A stretch of 11,155 nucleotides of DNA from Caldimonas sp. (GTDB lineage: Bacteria; Pseudomonadota; Gammaproteobacteria; Burkholderiales; Burkholderiaceae_C): contig JASLGD010000365.1 in assembly GCA_030150305.1 (NCBI GenBank), forward strand, positions 1-11,155, given 5' to 3'. The notes below the pieces were generated by a model. That model made no database searches. It was given only the letters and a program-made list of their open reading frames with translations, and was not told the origin of the DNA. Numbering within the stretch: the stretch's first letter is position 1; every line of letters starts with the position of its first letter. Below are positions 1-6,552 of this stretch, one piece after another. The position numbers and the translations under genes are program-made.

Positions 1-241
1 GCCAGCAGGCGTGGCTCGAGGCGTTGCGCGGATCGCCAGCAGCAGCGCTGCTCGATCAGCGCGAAGGCGTGTTCCTGCGGACCGCGCGGGCGCTCGACGT
101 GGACGAGCCGTGCGCTGCTTGCCAGCAGCAGTCGGTCGTCCGCGTCGAGCGCACGCGCGGTGCGTAGGAACACGCCTTCGCGCTGATCGAGCAGCGCTGC
201 TGCTGGCGATCCGCGCAACGCCTAGAGCCACTCCTGCTGGC
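1..241. repeat. large imperfect inverted repeat at the window edge
   Basis: Bases 1-106 match the reverse complement of 136-241 with six mismatches (left-arm positions 10, 18, 77, 80, 89 and 100), leaving a 29-nt centre at 107-135. Both arms encode the same peptide of a GH94/NdvB-like protein, on opposite strands. Three of the six differences are silent third-codon changes. The others give A/E, E/stop and V/A. The left arm starts at base 1, so the repeat probably continues outside the window. A natural inverted duplication and a fold-back or strain-chimera assembly join both fit; the sequence alone does not decide. Confidence 0.9.
3..167 (+). pseudogene. inverted second copy of the GH94/NdvB-like fragment, partial
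   Basis: Frame +3 is open from the window edge and reads QQAWLEALRGSP..., then LLDQREGVFLRTARALDVDE, the same peptide as the minus-strand GH94 gene. The glutamate codon GAG at 18-20 stands where the other copy has the amber TAG. Similarity stops near base 107. The frame then runs through unrelated sequence (PCAACQQQ...) to a TAG at 165-167. It is therefore the end of a second copy coming in from outside the window and cut at the repeat centre. It is too short to assign function, and the family assignment rests on its identity with the neighbouring copy. Confidence 0.55.
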
Positions 242-1400
242 GATCGGGAGGAGCCGGAGTCCCGGCGCTCACGATGGCCATCTCCGTCTGCAGGCCGAAC
301 GCGCGCCAGAAGGCATGGGCGCGGGCCATTCGCAGCAGCAGCTCGGTTCCGTCGTCGGGCGACAGGCGCACGAGGACGAGCGGAAAGTCGCCCGAGATGC
401 CGAAGCCCCAGAGCCCGGATTGGCCGCGCCGGTTCGCTGCGATCTCCTCCGGCGTTGCGCGCCATCGCGGATCGGCGACGAGCAGCGCGGCGGCGAGCCG
501 CTCGAAGTCGCGGCCGTCACTGTCCGACAGACCGAGGCGTTGCTGCGTCGCCGCCAGGAAGTCTCCCGCGCGCGCCATGACCTCGTCGCCGGCGCCGCTC
601 TCGCGCACCTCCTGCGCGAGGGCCGTGCACGCGTCACGCGTGGCGCCGAAGCCGGTGAAGAAGTCGACCGTGCACGTCGTCGCGACGTCGAGCGCGAGGG
701 GAACCCGCACCGCGGCGATCGCATCGAGCACCGGTCCGTCGTGACCCGCGAGCGCGCTCGCGTCGTCGAGCGCACGGGCCGTGCGGAGGTCGCGTCCGCG
801 GCCAAGAAAGCTCATCCGGTCGGTCTCGAACGAGCACTCGCCTGCGAGCCCGCTCCGTGCGGCGACGGCTGCGCTGTGGAACAGCCACGCGCGCGGATCG
901 TCGGCGGCGCTCGGCCGTCGCGTCGCGATCACCGCTCCGAGCGTGCGCTCGATGGCGGTTTCGACGAACAGCTTGCTGAAGGCAGGATGGGCCGCATCGG
1001 TCGTTGCCGGTGCGAGGACGATCTCGGCGTAGCTCGTGACGCTCAGTGCGCGCGGCCGGGATGAGCGATTCGTGACCTCCAGCCGGCGCCTCTCGAAGGG
1101 CCTGCTGGCGTCGACGCAGACGGTCAGGCGAGTCTCGATCCCGTCGTGGCAGCGCGAGAAGCTCGTCGATCCGATGTCGAACACCACCGCCTCGGCAGGC
1201 CCGATCAGCGGTCGTCGCGTCGCCGACCAGACGTCGCCGCTCTCGCCGTCACGCAAGTAGAGGTGGGTTCCCCCTGCGTCGCCGCTGGCGTCCTCGCGCC
1301 ACCGGGTGAGGGCCAGGCCGCCGTATCGGCTGCGGCCACAGCCGTCCCCATCGACGTCGACGTGATACGAACCGTTGGAGAGGAGTCGAAAGGGTCGCAT
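222..1400 (-). CDS. truncated cyclic beta-1,2-glucan synthase-like (NdvB/GH94) C-terminal fragment
   Basis: The 392-residue frame resembles the GH94-associated beta-sandwich region near the C-terminus of cyclic beta-1,2-glucan synthases (glucan phosphorylase/chain-length-control part). Recognisable landmarks are RLLSNGSYHV near residue 5, SRYGGLALTRWRED (about 24-37), LYLRDGESGDVWSA (about 48-60), SYAEIVLAP, HPAFSKLFVET, and near the end NRRGQSGLWGFGISGDFPLVLVR. Full family members are usually well over 2,000 residues; the membrane glycosyltransferase part and the catalytic GH94 barrel are absent. The chosen ATG is the first in frame after rpe and directly precedes the conserved LSNG segment. 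A GTG near 1451 is also possible. The frame ends at TAG (222-224) after RQQEWL, yet family-like sequence (ALRGSP...GVFLRTARALDADDRLLLASSAR) continues in frame to about 108. The TAG therefore looks like a nonsense change or a sequence error. It follows rpe on the same strand by 100 nt. Probably a gene remnant; family call fairly sure. Confidence 0.72.
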   Translation of the reverse strand: MRPFRLLSNGSYHVDVDGDGCGRSRYGGLALTRWREDASGDAGGTHLYLRDGESGDVWSATRRPLIGPAEAVVFDIGSTSFSRCHDGIETRLTVCVDASRPFERRRLEVTNRSSRPRALSVTSYAEIVLAPATTDAAHPAFSKLFVETAIERTLGAVIATRRPSAADDPRAWLFHSAAVAARSGLAGECSFETDRMSFLGRGRDLRTARALDDASALAGHDGPVLDAIAAVRVPLALDVATTCTVDFFTGFGATRDACTALAQEVRESGAGDEVMARAGDFLAATQQRLGLSDSDGRDFERLAAALLVADPRWRATPEEIAANRRGQSGLWGFGISGDFPLVLVRLSPDDGTELLLRMARAHAFWRAFGLQTEMAIVSAGTPAPPDRQQEWL

Positions 1401-1500
1401 TCCGTCGCCTGGCGGCAGGCCGGACGCTACTTCGACGAGACGGCGTCGCACACCGGTCGATGCTCGGTGCGTTCGTAGGAGAAGGTCTCGCCGTGCAAAG

Positions 1501-2169
1501 TCACACCGGCTTGGTTGAACGCAGCCGCGCGATCGCTTCGCCGTAATCGGCGGCGCCGAAGATCGCCGTCCCCGCGACGATCGCATTCGCGCCGGCGGCG
1601 AGCGCGCGCCACGCGTGGGCGCCGTCCTGGCCCCCATCGACCTCGATCCAGGGGTCCAGGCCGCGCTGCTCGCAAGCATCTCGAAGCGCCCGGATCTTCG
1701 GCAGCACTTCGGGCAGGAACGCCTGCCCGCCGAAGCCTGGGTTGACCGTCATCACGAGGATGACATCGCACAGATGCAGCACGTTCTCGACGAAGGCGAT
1801 CGGGCTCGCGGGATTGAGCACTGCGCCAGCCTTCCTGCCCAGCTCGCGGATGCGCGAGAGCACGCGGTGCAGGTGGATCGTCGAGGCGGGTTCGCACGGC
1901 ACGAGCAGGTGGTCGGCCCCAGCGCGCGCAAAGTGCTCGATGTGGCGCTCGGGCTCCATGACCATGAGGTGCACGTTGAGCGGCTTTGCGGTCGCCCGCC
2001 GCACCGCCGCCACGACGAGTGGACCGAAGCTGATGTCGGGCACGAACCGGCCGTCCATGACGTCGACATGGATCCAGTCGGCCCCGGCTGCGTCCACGGC
2101 ACGAACCTCCTCGGCAAGGCGGCCGATGTCCGCAGCGAGGATGGAGGGCGCGATCACGGTGGGTTTCAC
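1501..2169 (-). CDS. rpe: ribulose-phosphate 3-epimerase
   Basis: This cytosolic enzyme interconverts D-ribulose-5-phosphate and D-xylulose-5-phosphate in the pentose phosphate and Calvin pathways. The 222-residue protein is full length for the family's TIM barrel. It starts with VIAPSILAAD. The metal and catalytic residues are present: H34 and D36 in HVDVMDGRFVPDISFG, H67 in HLMV, and D178 in EVDGG. The glycine-rich phosphate loop TVNPGFGGQAFLPEVLPKI is at 141-159 and GTAIFG at 200-205. The GTG start gives the family N-terminus (VKPTVIAPS); no in-frame ATG lies nearby, and the best Shine-Dalgarno-like GGAGG is 18 nt away, so initiation looks weak. One oddity: the loop usually reading like GADxISxHxEA reads GADHLLVPCEP, replacing a conserved non-catalytic histidine with proline. 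The gene is divergent from pgl and precedes the GH94 fragment. Confidence 0.95.
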   Translation of the reverse strand: MKPTVIAPSILAADIGRLAEEVRAVDAAGADWIHVDVMDGRFVPDISFGPLVVAAVRRATAKPLNVHLMVMEPERHIEHFARAGADHLLVPCEPASTIHLHRVLSRIRELGRKAGAVLNPASPIAFVENVLHLCDVILVMTVNPGFGGQAFLPEVLPKIRALRDACEQRGLDPWIEVDGGQDGAHAWRALAAGANAIVAGTAIFGAADYGEAIARLRSTKPV

Positions 2170-2183
2170 GAGGCTCTTGTAGC

Positions 2184-2933
2184 ATGACCTCCGCGACTTC
2201 GACGGCCCTGCGCGCGGCAGCCATGACGATCTCTCAAAGCGACGCCCCGCAACAAGTGCGCTGGCATGCGCCGGCCAGCGCCGCCGCCCTCGCGGCCGCG
2301 GCGACAGGCCGCACGCTGGAGCTCGCCCGGCAGGCAATCGAGGCGCGCGGGTCGTTCACGATCGTGCTGGCCGGCGGCGACACCCCGCGCGCCACGTACG
2401 AACTCCTTCGGCACGCCGAGGCGCGATGGAGCAACTGGCACGTCTACTTCGGCGACGAGCGCTGCGTGCCGCGCACGGATCCCCGGCGCAATTCGCAAAT
2501 GGCGCAAGAGGCGTGGCTCGCACATGTGCCGATTGCGCGCTTGCAAGTCCACGAGATTCCGGCCGAGCTCGGGCCGGTCGAGGGCGCGCGACGCTACGCG
2601 GCGCTGGTCGCCGGTGTCGGCTCGTTCGATCTCGTTCTGCTCGGGCTCGGCGAGGACGGTCACACCGCGAGTCTGTTTCCCGGCCACGACACAAACCTGG
2701 CCTGCGATGCGCCCGACGCGGTTGCGGTGTTCGCCGCACCGAAGCCGCCGCCCTTGCGGGTGTCGCTGAGCGCGCGCCGACTGAGTCGGGCAGAGCACGT
2801 CTTTTTTCTGGTCGCGGGTACCGACAAGTCCGTTGCGCTGCAGCGCTGGCGCGCCGGCGAAGACATCCCAGCCGCGCTGATCCGGCCAGCCCGCGGCGTC
2901 GACGCGTTCGTGGTTCAAGCGAACGATTCCTGA
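2184..2933 (+). CDS. pgl: 6-phosphogluconolactonase
   Basis: It hydrolyses 6-phospho-D-glucono-1,5-lactone to 6-phosphogluconate, step two of the oxidative pentose phosphate and Entner-Doudoroff routes, in the cytosol. The 249-residue protein shows the family's signature blocks in order: LAGGDTPRATYELL (about 62-75), HVYFGDERCVPRTDPRRNS (86-104) and LLGLGEDGHTASLFPG (152-167). The length fits the family. ATG 2184 has a GAGG ten bases upstream. ATG 2223 (MTISQSD) would remove a low-complexity 13-residue extension and is an alternative start. From 2184, the start lies only 14 nt from the divergent rpe start. Downstream, gntK is convergent. Pgl and GntK deliver the same product, 6-phosphogluconate, which makes the neighbourhood coherent. 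Confidence 0.95.
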   Translation: MTSATSTALRAAAMTISQSDAPQQVRWHAPASAAALAAAATGRTLELARQAIEARGSFTIVLAGGDTPRATYELLRHAEARWSNWHVYFGDERCVPRTDPRRNSQMAQEAWLAHVPIARLQVHEIPAELGPVEGARRYAALVAGVGSFDLVLLGLGEDGHTASLFPGHDTNLACDAPDAVAVFAAPKPPPLRVSLSARRLSRAEHVFFLVAGTDKSVALQRWRAGEDIPAALIRPARGVDAFVVQANDS

Positions 2934-2973
2934 GGCGAACGCGCAGAGCGCGACCTGCACGAATGCAGCGATC

Positions 2974-2991
2974 GTCCTGGCCGGCAAGGAC
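2974..2991. terminator. near-perfect palindrome between convergent pgl and gntK
   Basis: GTCCT, G, GCCGGC, A, AGGAC form an 18-nt palindrome with one mismatched pair. It sits in the 107-nt gap between the converging pgl and gntK stops. It has no T-run on either side and the centre leaves almost no loop, so a bidirectional terminator is only a guess from its position. Confidence 0.25.
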
Positions 2992-3040
2992 AGACACGCA
3001 CTCCGATTTCATCGCCCAGAGCTAGGCGGGGCTGCGTGCC

Positions 3041-3583
3041 CTATCGAGATGAGCGCGCGCGCAGCAGCCGTGCGGCCTCGCGGATCACGGACCTTGCGGG
3101 ACGGTCGATGTCCAGCCACACGACGTCGTGCTCGTCGCCCGCTGGCAGCTCCAGCGTCTGCAGCTGGCTGTCGAGCAACGTGCTCGGCATGAAGTGCCCC
3201 TTCCTGGCAGCGAGGCGCGATGCGATCAGAGCGGGCGATCCGTGCAGGAACAGGAAGCGAACCCCTGGCGCGCCGCGACGTAGACGGTCGCGGTAGCTCC
3301 GCTTCAGTGCCGAGCACGCGATCGCCAGACCGGCCGGGAACCGGTCACGGGCGGCGAGCTCGGACGCAATGCGGTCGAGCCAAGGCCAACGGTCTTCGTC
3401 CGTCAAGGCGATGCCTGCTTTCATCTTGGCCACACTGCTCGGCGAATGCAGTTCGTCGCCGTCGACCCAGCCGAGGCACAGCACGCTCGCGATTCCGGCA
3501 GCGATCGTCGACTTCCCTGACCCGGACACGCCCATCACGATGAGCGCGAGGCGGCGGTCGTCGTTGCCGGGAGCGGCTTGCAT
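3041..3583 (-). CDS. gntK: gluconokinase
   Basis: This cytosolic kinase phosphorylates D-gluconate with ATP to 6-phosphogluconate, feeding the Entner-Doudoroff and pentose phosphate pathways. The 180-residue protein is full length for the GntK/shikimate-kinase-like P-loop family. Visible features are the Walker A loop GVSGSGKST (18-26), the substrate-binding WVDGDELHSPSSVAKMKAG segment (39-57), LTDEDRWPWLDRI (60-72), ACSALKRSYRDRLR (89-102) and a late LxHGSPxLIxxRLxxRxGHFMPxxLLxSQ segment that closes the nucleotide site. ATG 3583 is the only sensible start. The gene is convergent with pgl and lies 182 nt downstream of the hemerythrin on the same strand. That gap holds a strong hairpin, so gntK probably has its own promoter. 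Confidence 0.95.
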   Translation of the reverse strand: MQAAPGNDDRRLALIVMGVSGSGKSTIAAGIASVLCLGWVDGDELHSPSSVAKMKAGIALTDEDRWPWLDRIASELAARDRFPAGLAIACSALKRSYRDRLRRGAPGVRFLFLHGSPALIASRLAARKGHFMPSTLLDSQLQTLELPAGDEHDVVWLDIDRPARSVIREAARLLRARSSR

Positions 3584-3652
3584 ATCCGAAGAATAGGATG
3601 CAAGAGAGGCGAGATCGCACCAGCTCGGCGGGGTTGCCGTCGATTAGAAGCG

Positions 3653-3670
3653 AGCGCCAGGGCTGGCGCT
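3653..3670. repeat. perfect 8-bp inverted repeat upstream of gntK
   Basis: AGCGCCAG and CTGGCGCT flank a GG centre (as RNA, a 7-bp stem with a 4-nt loop). It lies in the 182-nt gap between the hemerythrin stop (3766) and the gntK start (3583). In the minus direction it follows a seven-T tract (3706-3712) and is followed by CGCTTCT. It could be part of a terminator for the hemerythrin transcript or an operator for gntK. The T-tract is on the wrong side for a simple terminator made from this hairpin. Confidence 0.5.
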
Positions 3671-3765
3671 TGATTCCCCGACGAAACATCCGACGACGGC
3701 TTCGGAAAAAAATCGCGACGTGGGCCTGCCTTGACTCTCCAAGGATGGTTGCGACGCCGGTACTT

Positions 3766-4209
3766 CTACCTCGAGAAAAGGCGCCCGCGCGTGATGCGAA
3801 CTGCTGCGCCGCCGGTCTTCTCACGAAACCTGAAGGCGGCGAGCGCACGGTCCATCTCGCCGACGTGCATGGGCAGCCAGCGGAGAAGTTCGGCGGCCAA
3901 CGCTGCGAGCATCGTCTCGTTTGCGGCGCCGTCGCGGGCCGGGTCGTCGAGCCGCTCGCGCACCTCGCGCAACGAAGCGAGCACCGCCGCGTGTTCGTCG
4001 ATGTGGCACGCGGCATTGCCGCCTTTCATGCGGCGCAGGTCCTCGTCCTCGGCGTCGAAGTGCCGCGTCGCATGCAACCGCAGGGCGTCGAGCGTTTCCT
4101 TGGCGTGCGCGAGGCCGCCCTCGGAGAACGCCGTCACAAGCCGTTCGAGCTCCTCGTGGTCGTCATCCAGCGATCGGTCGTCGAGCGTCGGGACCCTTCC
4201 CACGGACAT
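3766..4209 (-). CDS. hemerythrin-domain protein (bacteriohemerythrin type)
   Basis: A four-helix-bundle di-iron protein that binds O2 reversibly or senses O2 or iron state in the cytosol. Numbered from the upstream GTG (4227), the iron ligands can be read off: H24 in DDDHEELERL, H56 and E60 in HFDAE, H75 and H79 in CHIDEH, and H-x4-D in LPMHVGEMDRALA near residue 125. This is the standard H, HxxxE, HxxxH, HxxxxD set. The 147-residue form from ATG 4209 begins MSVGRVPTLDD; the GTG at 4227 adds six residues. Neither start has a clear Shine-Dalgarno. The gene lies 37 nt after the Bug receptor stop on the same strand, so it may be the last gene of the oxygenase operon. Its partner or substrate is unknown, and a role in buffering O2 for the oxygenases is speculation. 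Confidence 0.88.
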   Translation of the reverse strand: MSVGRVPTLDDRSLDDDHEELERLVTAFSEGGLAHAKETLDALRLHATRHFDAEDEDLRRMKGGNAACHIDEHAAVLASLREVRERLDDPARDGAANETMLAALAAELLRWLPMHVGEMDRALAAFRFREKTGGAAVRITRGRLFSR

Positions 4210-4246
4210 TTGCAAGCTGCGGCGCACCGCTTTCAGCGAGACCAGC

Positions 4247-5266
4247 TCAGGGCTGCACCGCGAGGCCGGACGACATGATGAGCGCGCTCAGCTTCTTCAC
4301 GTCGCCATCGAGCCACTTCTGCGCGTCCGCGGACTTGACGAAGTCTGGCTGCACGTCGAGCTCGTTCATGCTCGCGATGACGCTGGGGTCGGCCATCACG
4401 GACTGGATGGCCGCTTCGAGCTTCTGCACGATCGCTGGCGGCGTCCGCGCCGGCGCGGAGATCGTCACCTTCTGGTCGTTGTCGTCCATCTCCGGATAGC
4501 CCTGCTCGCCCGTCGTTGCGACGTTGGGCATCGTCGCCAGCCGCTTGCCGCGCTGCACCGCGATCACGCGGATGCCGTTGCCGTCCGTGTTCTTGATGAG
4601 GCCGCTGTACGGCAGCACGCAGGCCTCCACGTCTCCCGCACGCAATGCGGTGAGGGCGGGCGCAACGCCGTTGTAGGGGACGTGCGTGACGTTGAAATCC
4701 GCGCTGGGGTTCTTGCGCTTCACGAGGCCCTTGAACATCTCGAGCTGCAGGTGGTTGAGGCCGCCTTGCCCCGTCGAGCAGATGCTCACCCCGCCAGGCT
4801 TCGTCGCCGCGAGCGCGACGAGTTCCGTCAGGCTCTTGACCGGCACCGACGGGTTGACCGCGAACACCGACGAGTTGACCGAGACGCCGCCCAGCGTGGT
4901 GAAGTCCTTCAGGCCGGTGTCGTAGTTCTTGACCAACAGGTGGAGGAAGCCGAATGCGGAGCCGGACGCCATGAGAAGCGTGTAGCCGTCGGGCTTCGAC
5001 GTTGCGACGAAGCGCGCTCCGACGGCGCTGCCTGCGCCCGGCTTGTTCAACACGATGACGGGCTGTCCGAGCTTGGGTTGCAACTTCGTCGCGAGCAGGC
5101 GCGCCGTCGCGTCGAGGCTTCCGCCGGGAGCAAAAGGCACGACGATGTTGATCGGCTGTTGCGGGTAGTCGCCCTCGGCCGCGTGTGCTGCGCCGGCGGC
5201 GGCGGCGCCGAGCAGGACGCAAGCGAGGAACTTCGCGCGAATGCGGCGAAGCAGGTCGGGGGTCAT
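4247..5266 (-). CDS. Bug/TctC-family periplasmic substrate-binding protein
   Basis: A solute receptor of the tripartite tricarboxylate transporter (TctC/Bug) family, secreted to the periplasm to bind small carboxylates. The 339-residue protein has a signal peptide (RRIRAK, then a hydrophobic alanine/leucine stretch, cleavage likely after AHA near residue 29). It continues with the family N-terminus YPQQPINIVVPFAPGGSLDA, then VIVLNKPGAG, ATSKPDGYTLLMAS and THVPYNGVAPALTALRAGDVE. The start is firm: AAGGAGA (5271-5277) precedes ATG by four nt. The ATG overlaps the TGA of the upstream Rieske oxygenase (ATGA), implying translational coupling. No TctA or TctB membrane genes are in the window, so it is an orphan receptor here. 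The ligand is not readable, but the setting suggests an aromatic acid. Confidence 0.93.
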   Translation of the reverse strand: MTPDLLRRIRAKFLACVLLGAAAAGAAHAAEGDYPQQPINIVVPFAPGGSLDATARLLATKLQPKLGQPVIVLNKPGAGSAVGARFVATSKPDGYTLLMASGSAFGFLHLLVKNYDTGLKDFTTLGGVSVNSSVFAVNPSVPVKSLTELVALAATKPGGVSICSTGQGGLNHLQLEMFKGLVKRKNPSADFNVTHVPYNGVAPALTALRAGDVEACVLPYSGLIKNTDGNGIRVIAVQRGKRLATMPNVATTGEQGYPEMDDNDQKVTISAPARTPPAIVQKLEAAIQSVMADPSVIASMNELDVQPDFVKSADAQKWLDGDVKKLSALIMSSGLAVQP

Positions 5267-6534
5267 GCAGTCTCCTTCGGCCATGCGTGGGCCATGAGTG
5301 TTTCCGCGGTGTCGGGCTCCTGCCCCTCGGGCAGCACGTTCTGGTTCGCGCGCACGTTGTAGAAATGCGGCGAGCGCGATGCGGCATGGAATTCGCCGCT
5401 GTCGCGGCAGGAGACGGCGGCGTCGATCAGCGCGCGCCGCATCGCAACGACGGCACGGTCGCTGGTGCCGAGGTGCTCGCGCGTGCGGTCGGCGATCGGC
5501 CCCGCGCTCTCGGTCACCATCGCGTCCTGCGCGCGGATCCCGTGGATGCCGGTGAACGACGTCGTCTTCTGCAACGCGCGGTCGATGCCGTAGTCGTTGT
5601 CGAGGCGTTCGGTGGGCCTTGTCGTGCCGGGGATCACGCGGCGGTGCGCGTTCTCGCCGTTCTTCCATGCCGCGAGTTCCTTCTCGCCAAGCGGCCGGTC
5701 GGGGCGAAACGTCACGCAAAGCACCCAGCAGCGCTCGTCGTTCATCGGCACCCACATGCGCACCACGCGCGCGTCGGCGGGATGCGGCGGGATCATGCTG
5801 TAGAAGGGCAGGAGGAACTGATTGACGCGCCAGTAGCGCCCGTTCTCCACACGGCGGCCGTTGCAGGCCATGAAGCCGCCCGGCGTGGGCACGATCTTCC
5901 AGACGGGCGCACGGTCGGCCTGGAAGAACTTGCCGGTGAGCGCCTGATCGTCGCCGGCGGTGCGCTTGACGAGCGAATGCAGCAGGCCGACGTGCGCGCT
6001 GTCGAACTCGCCCTCCATCGCCTGCGCGTAATTGCAGTCCTGCTCCCAGCGCGAGACGTACCTGTGGTCGTCCGGCACGCCGATGAATTCGAAGTCGGGC
6101 AGTGGCGGTGCGGTCGCGGGGTCGCCCAGGTACACCCACAGGAGGCCGCCCGAGAGACTGGCCGGGTGCACGTGCGCCTTTACACGCGACTTCATCGGGC
6201 TGCCTTCGGGTTCGCTCGGCATGTCCATGCAGTTGCCGTCGACGTCGAACTTCCAGCCGTGATAGACGCAGCGGATGCCGCCTTCCTCGTTGCGGCCGAA
6301 GTAGAGGCTCGCGCCGCGGTGCGGGCAGTTCTCGTCGATGACGCCGACGCGGCCGCCGCTGTCTCGGAACACGACGAGCTTCTCTCCGAGGAGCTCGAGC
6401 TTGACCGGCGGCTCGTCGGGGCCGGGTACTTCGCGCGCCGTCATCGCCGGCGTCCAGAACGTGCGCATCAACTTGCCCATGGGCGTGGCCGATCCGGTGC
6501 GCGTGAGGATCTCGTTGTTCTCTCGGGTGAGCAT
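5263..6534 (-). CDS. Rieske non-heme iron oxygenase, alpha subunit (phthalate-type)
   Basis: A terminal oxygenase that uses O2 and electrons from a reductase to dihydroxylate or O-demethylate an aromatic substrate. The 423-residue protein matches the phthalate 4,5-dioxygenase/phenoxybenzoate dioxygenase type, in which one alpha subunit works with a single reductase. The Rieske [2Fe-2S] site is C70-x-H72-x16-C89-x2-H92 (CPHRG ... CVYHGWKF). The mononuclear iron site is D178-x2-H181-x4-H186 (FDSAHVGLLH). The start ATG is preceded by AGGA at eight nt and lies 18 nt after the upstream Bug gene's stop; the stop overlaps the next Bug gene. The enzyme thus sits between two transport receptors, as expected for uptake plus first attack on one compound. 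No reductase is in this operon; the one at 9427-10365 is a candidate partner. The substrate cannot be told from sequence. Confidence 0.93.
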   Translation of the reverse strand: MLTRENNEILTRTGSATPMGKLMRTFWTPAMTAREVPGPDEPPVKLELLGEKLVVFRDSGGRVGVIDENCPHRGASLYFGRNEEGGIRCVYHGWKFDVDGNCMDMPSEPEGSPMKSRVKAHVHPASLSGGLLWVYLGDPATAPPLPDFEFIGVPDDHRYVSRWEQDCNYAQAMEGEFDSAHVGLLHSLVKRTAGDDQALTGKFFQADRAPVWKIVPTPGGFMACNGRRVENGRYWRVNQFLLPFYSMIPPHPADARVVRMWVPMNDERCWVLCVTFRPDRPLGEKELAAWKNGENAHRRVIPGTTRPTERLDNDYGIDRALQKTTSFTGIHGIRAQDAMVTESAGPIADRTREHLGTSDRAVVAMRRALIDAAVSCRDSGEFHAASRSPHFYNVRANQNVLPEGQEPDTAETLMAHAWPKETA

Positions 6535-6552
6535 GGTGGATGTCCTGCGGCT

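Noticed and set aside
1..241. Inverted repeat as a transposon terminus or integron element
   Set aside because: The arms are coding sequence of the neighbouring gene, no transposase is present, and no target-site duplication can be seen.
11..1064. Plus-strand frames across the GH94 fragment (for example 315-1064)
   Set aside because: Translations are arginine-rich shadows; the minus-strand frame carries the recognisable family segments.
5180..5266. Possible lipoprotein lipobox at the cysteine in FLACVLL of the Bug receptor signal peptide
   Set aside because: The cysteine sits at the start of the hydrophobic core, not after it, and a normal AHA cleavage site follows, so standard secretion fits better.
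3731..5362. A 543-codon plus-strand frame over the hemerythrin and Bug receptor
   Set aside because: It runs antisense to two recognisable genes, is rich in serine and arginine early and then histidine/valine, and has no credible start context.
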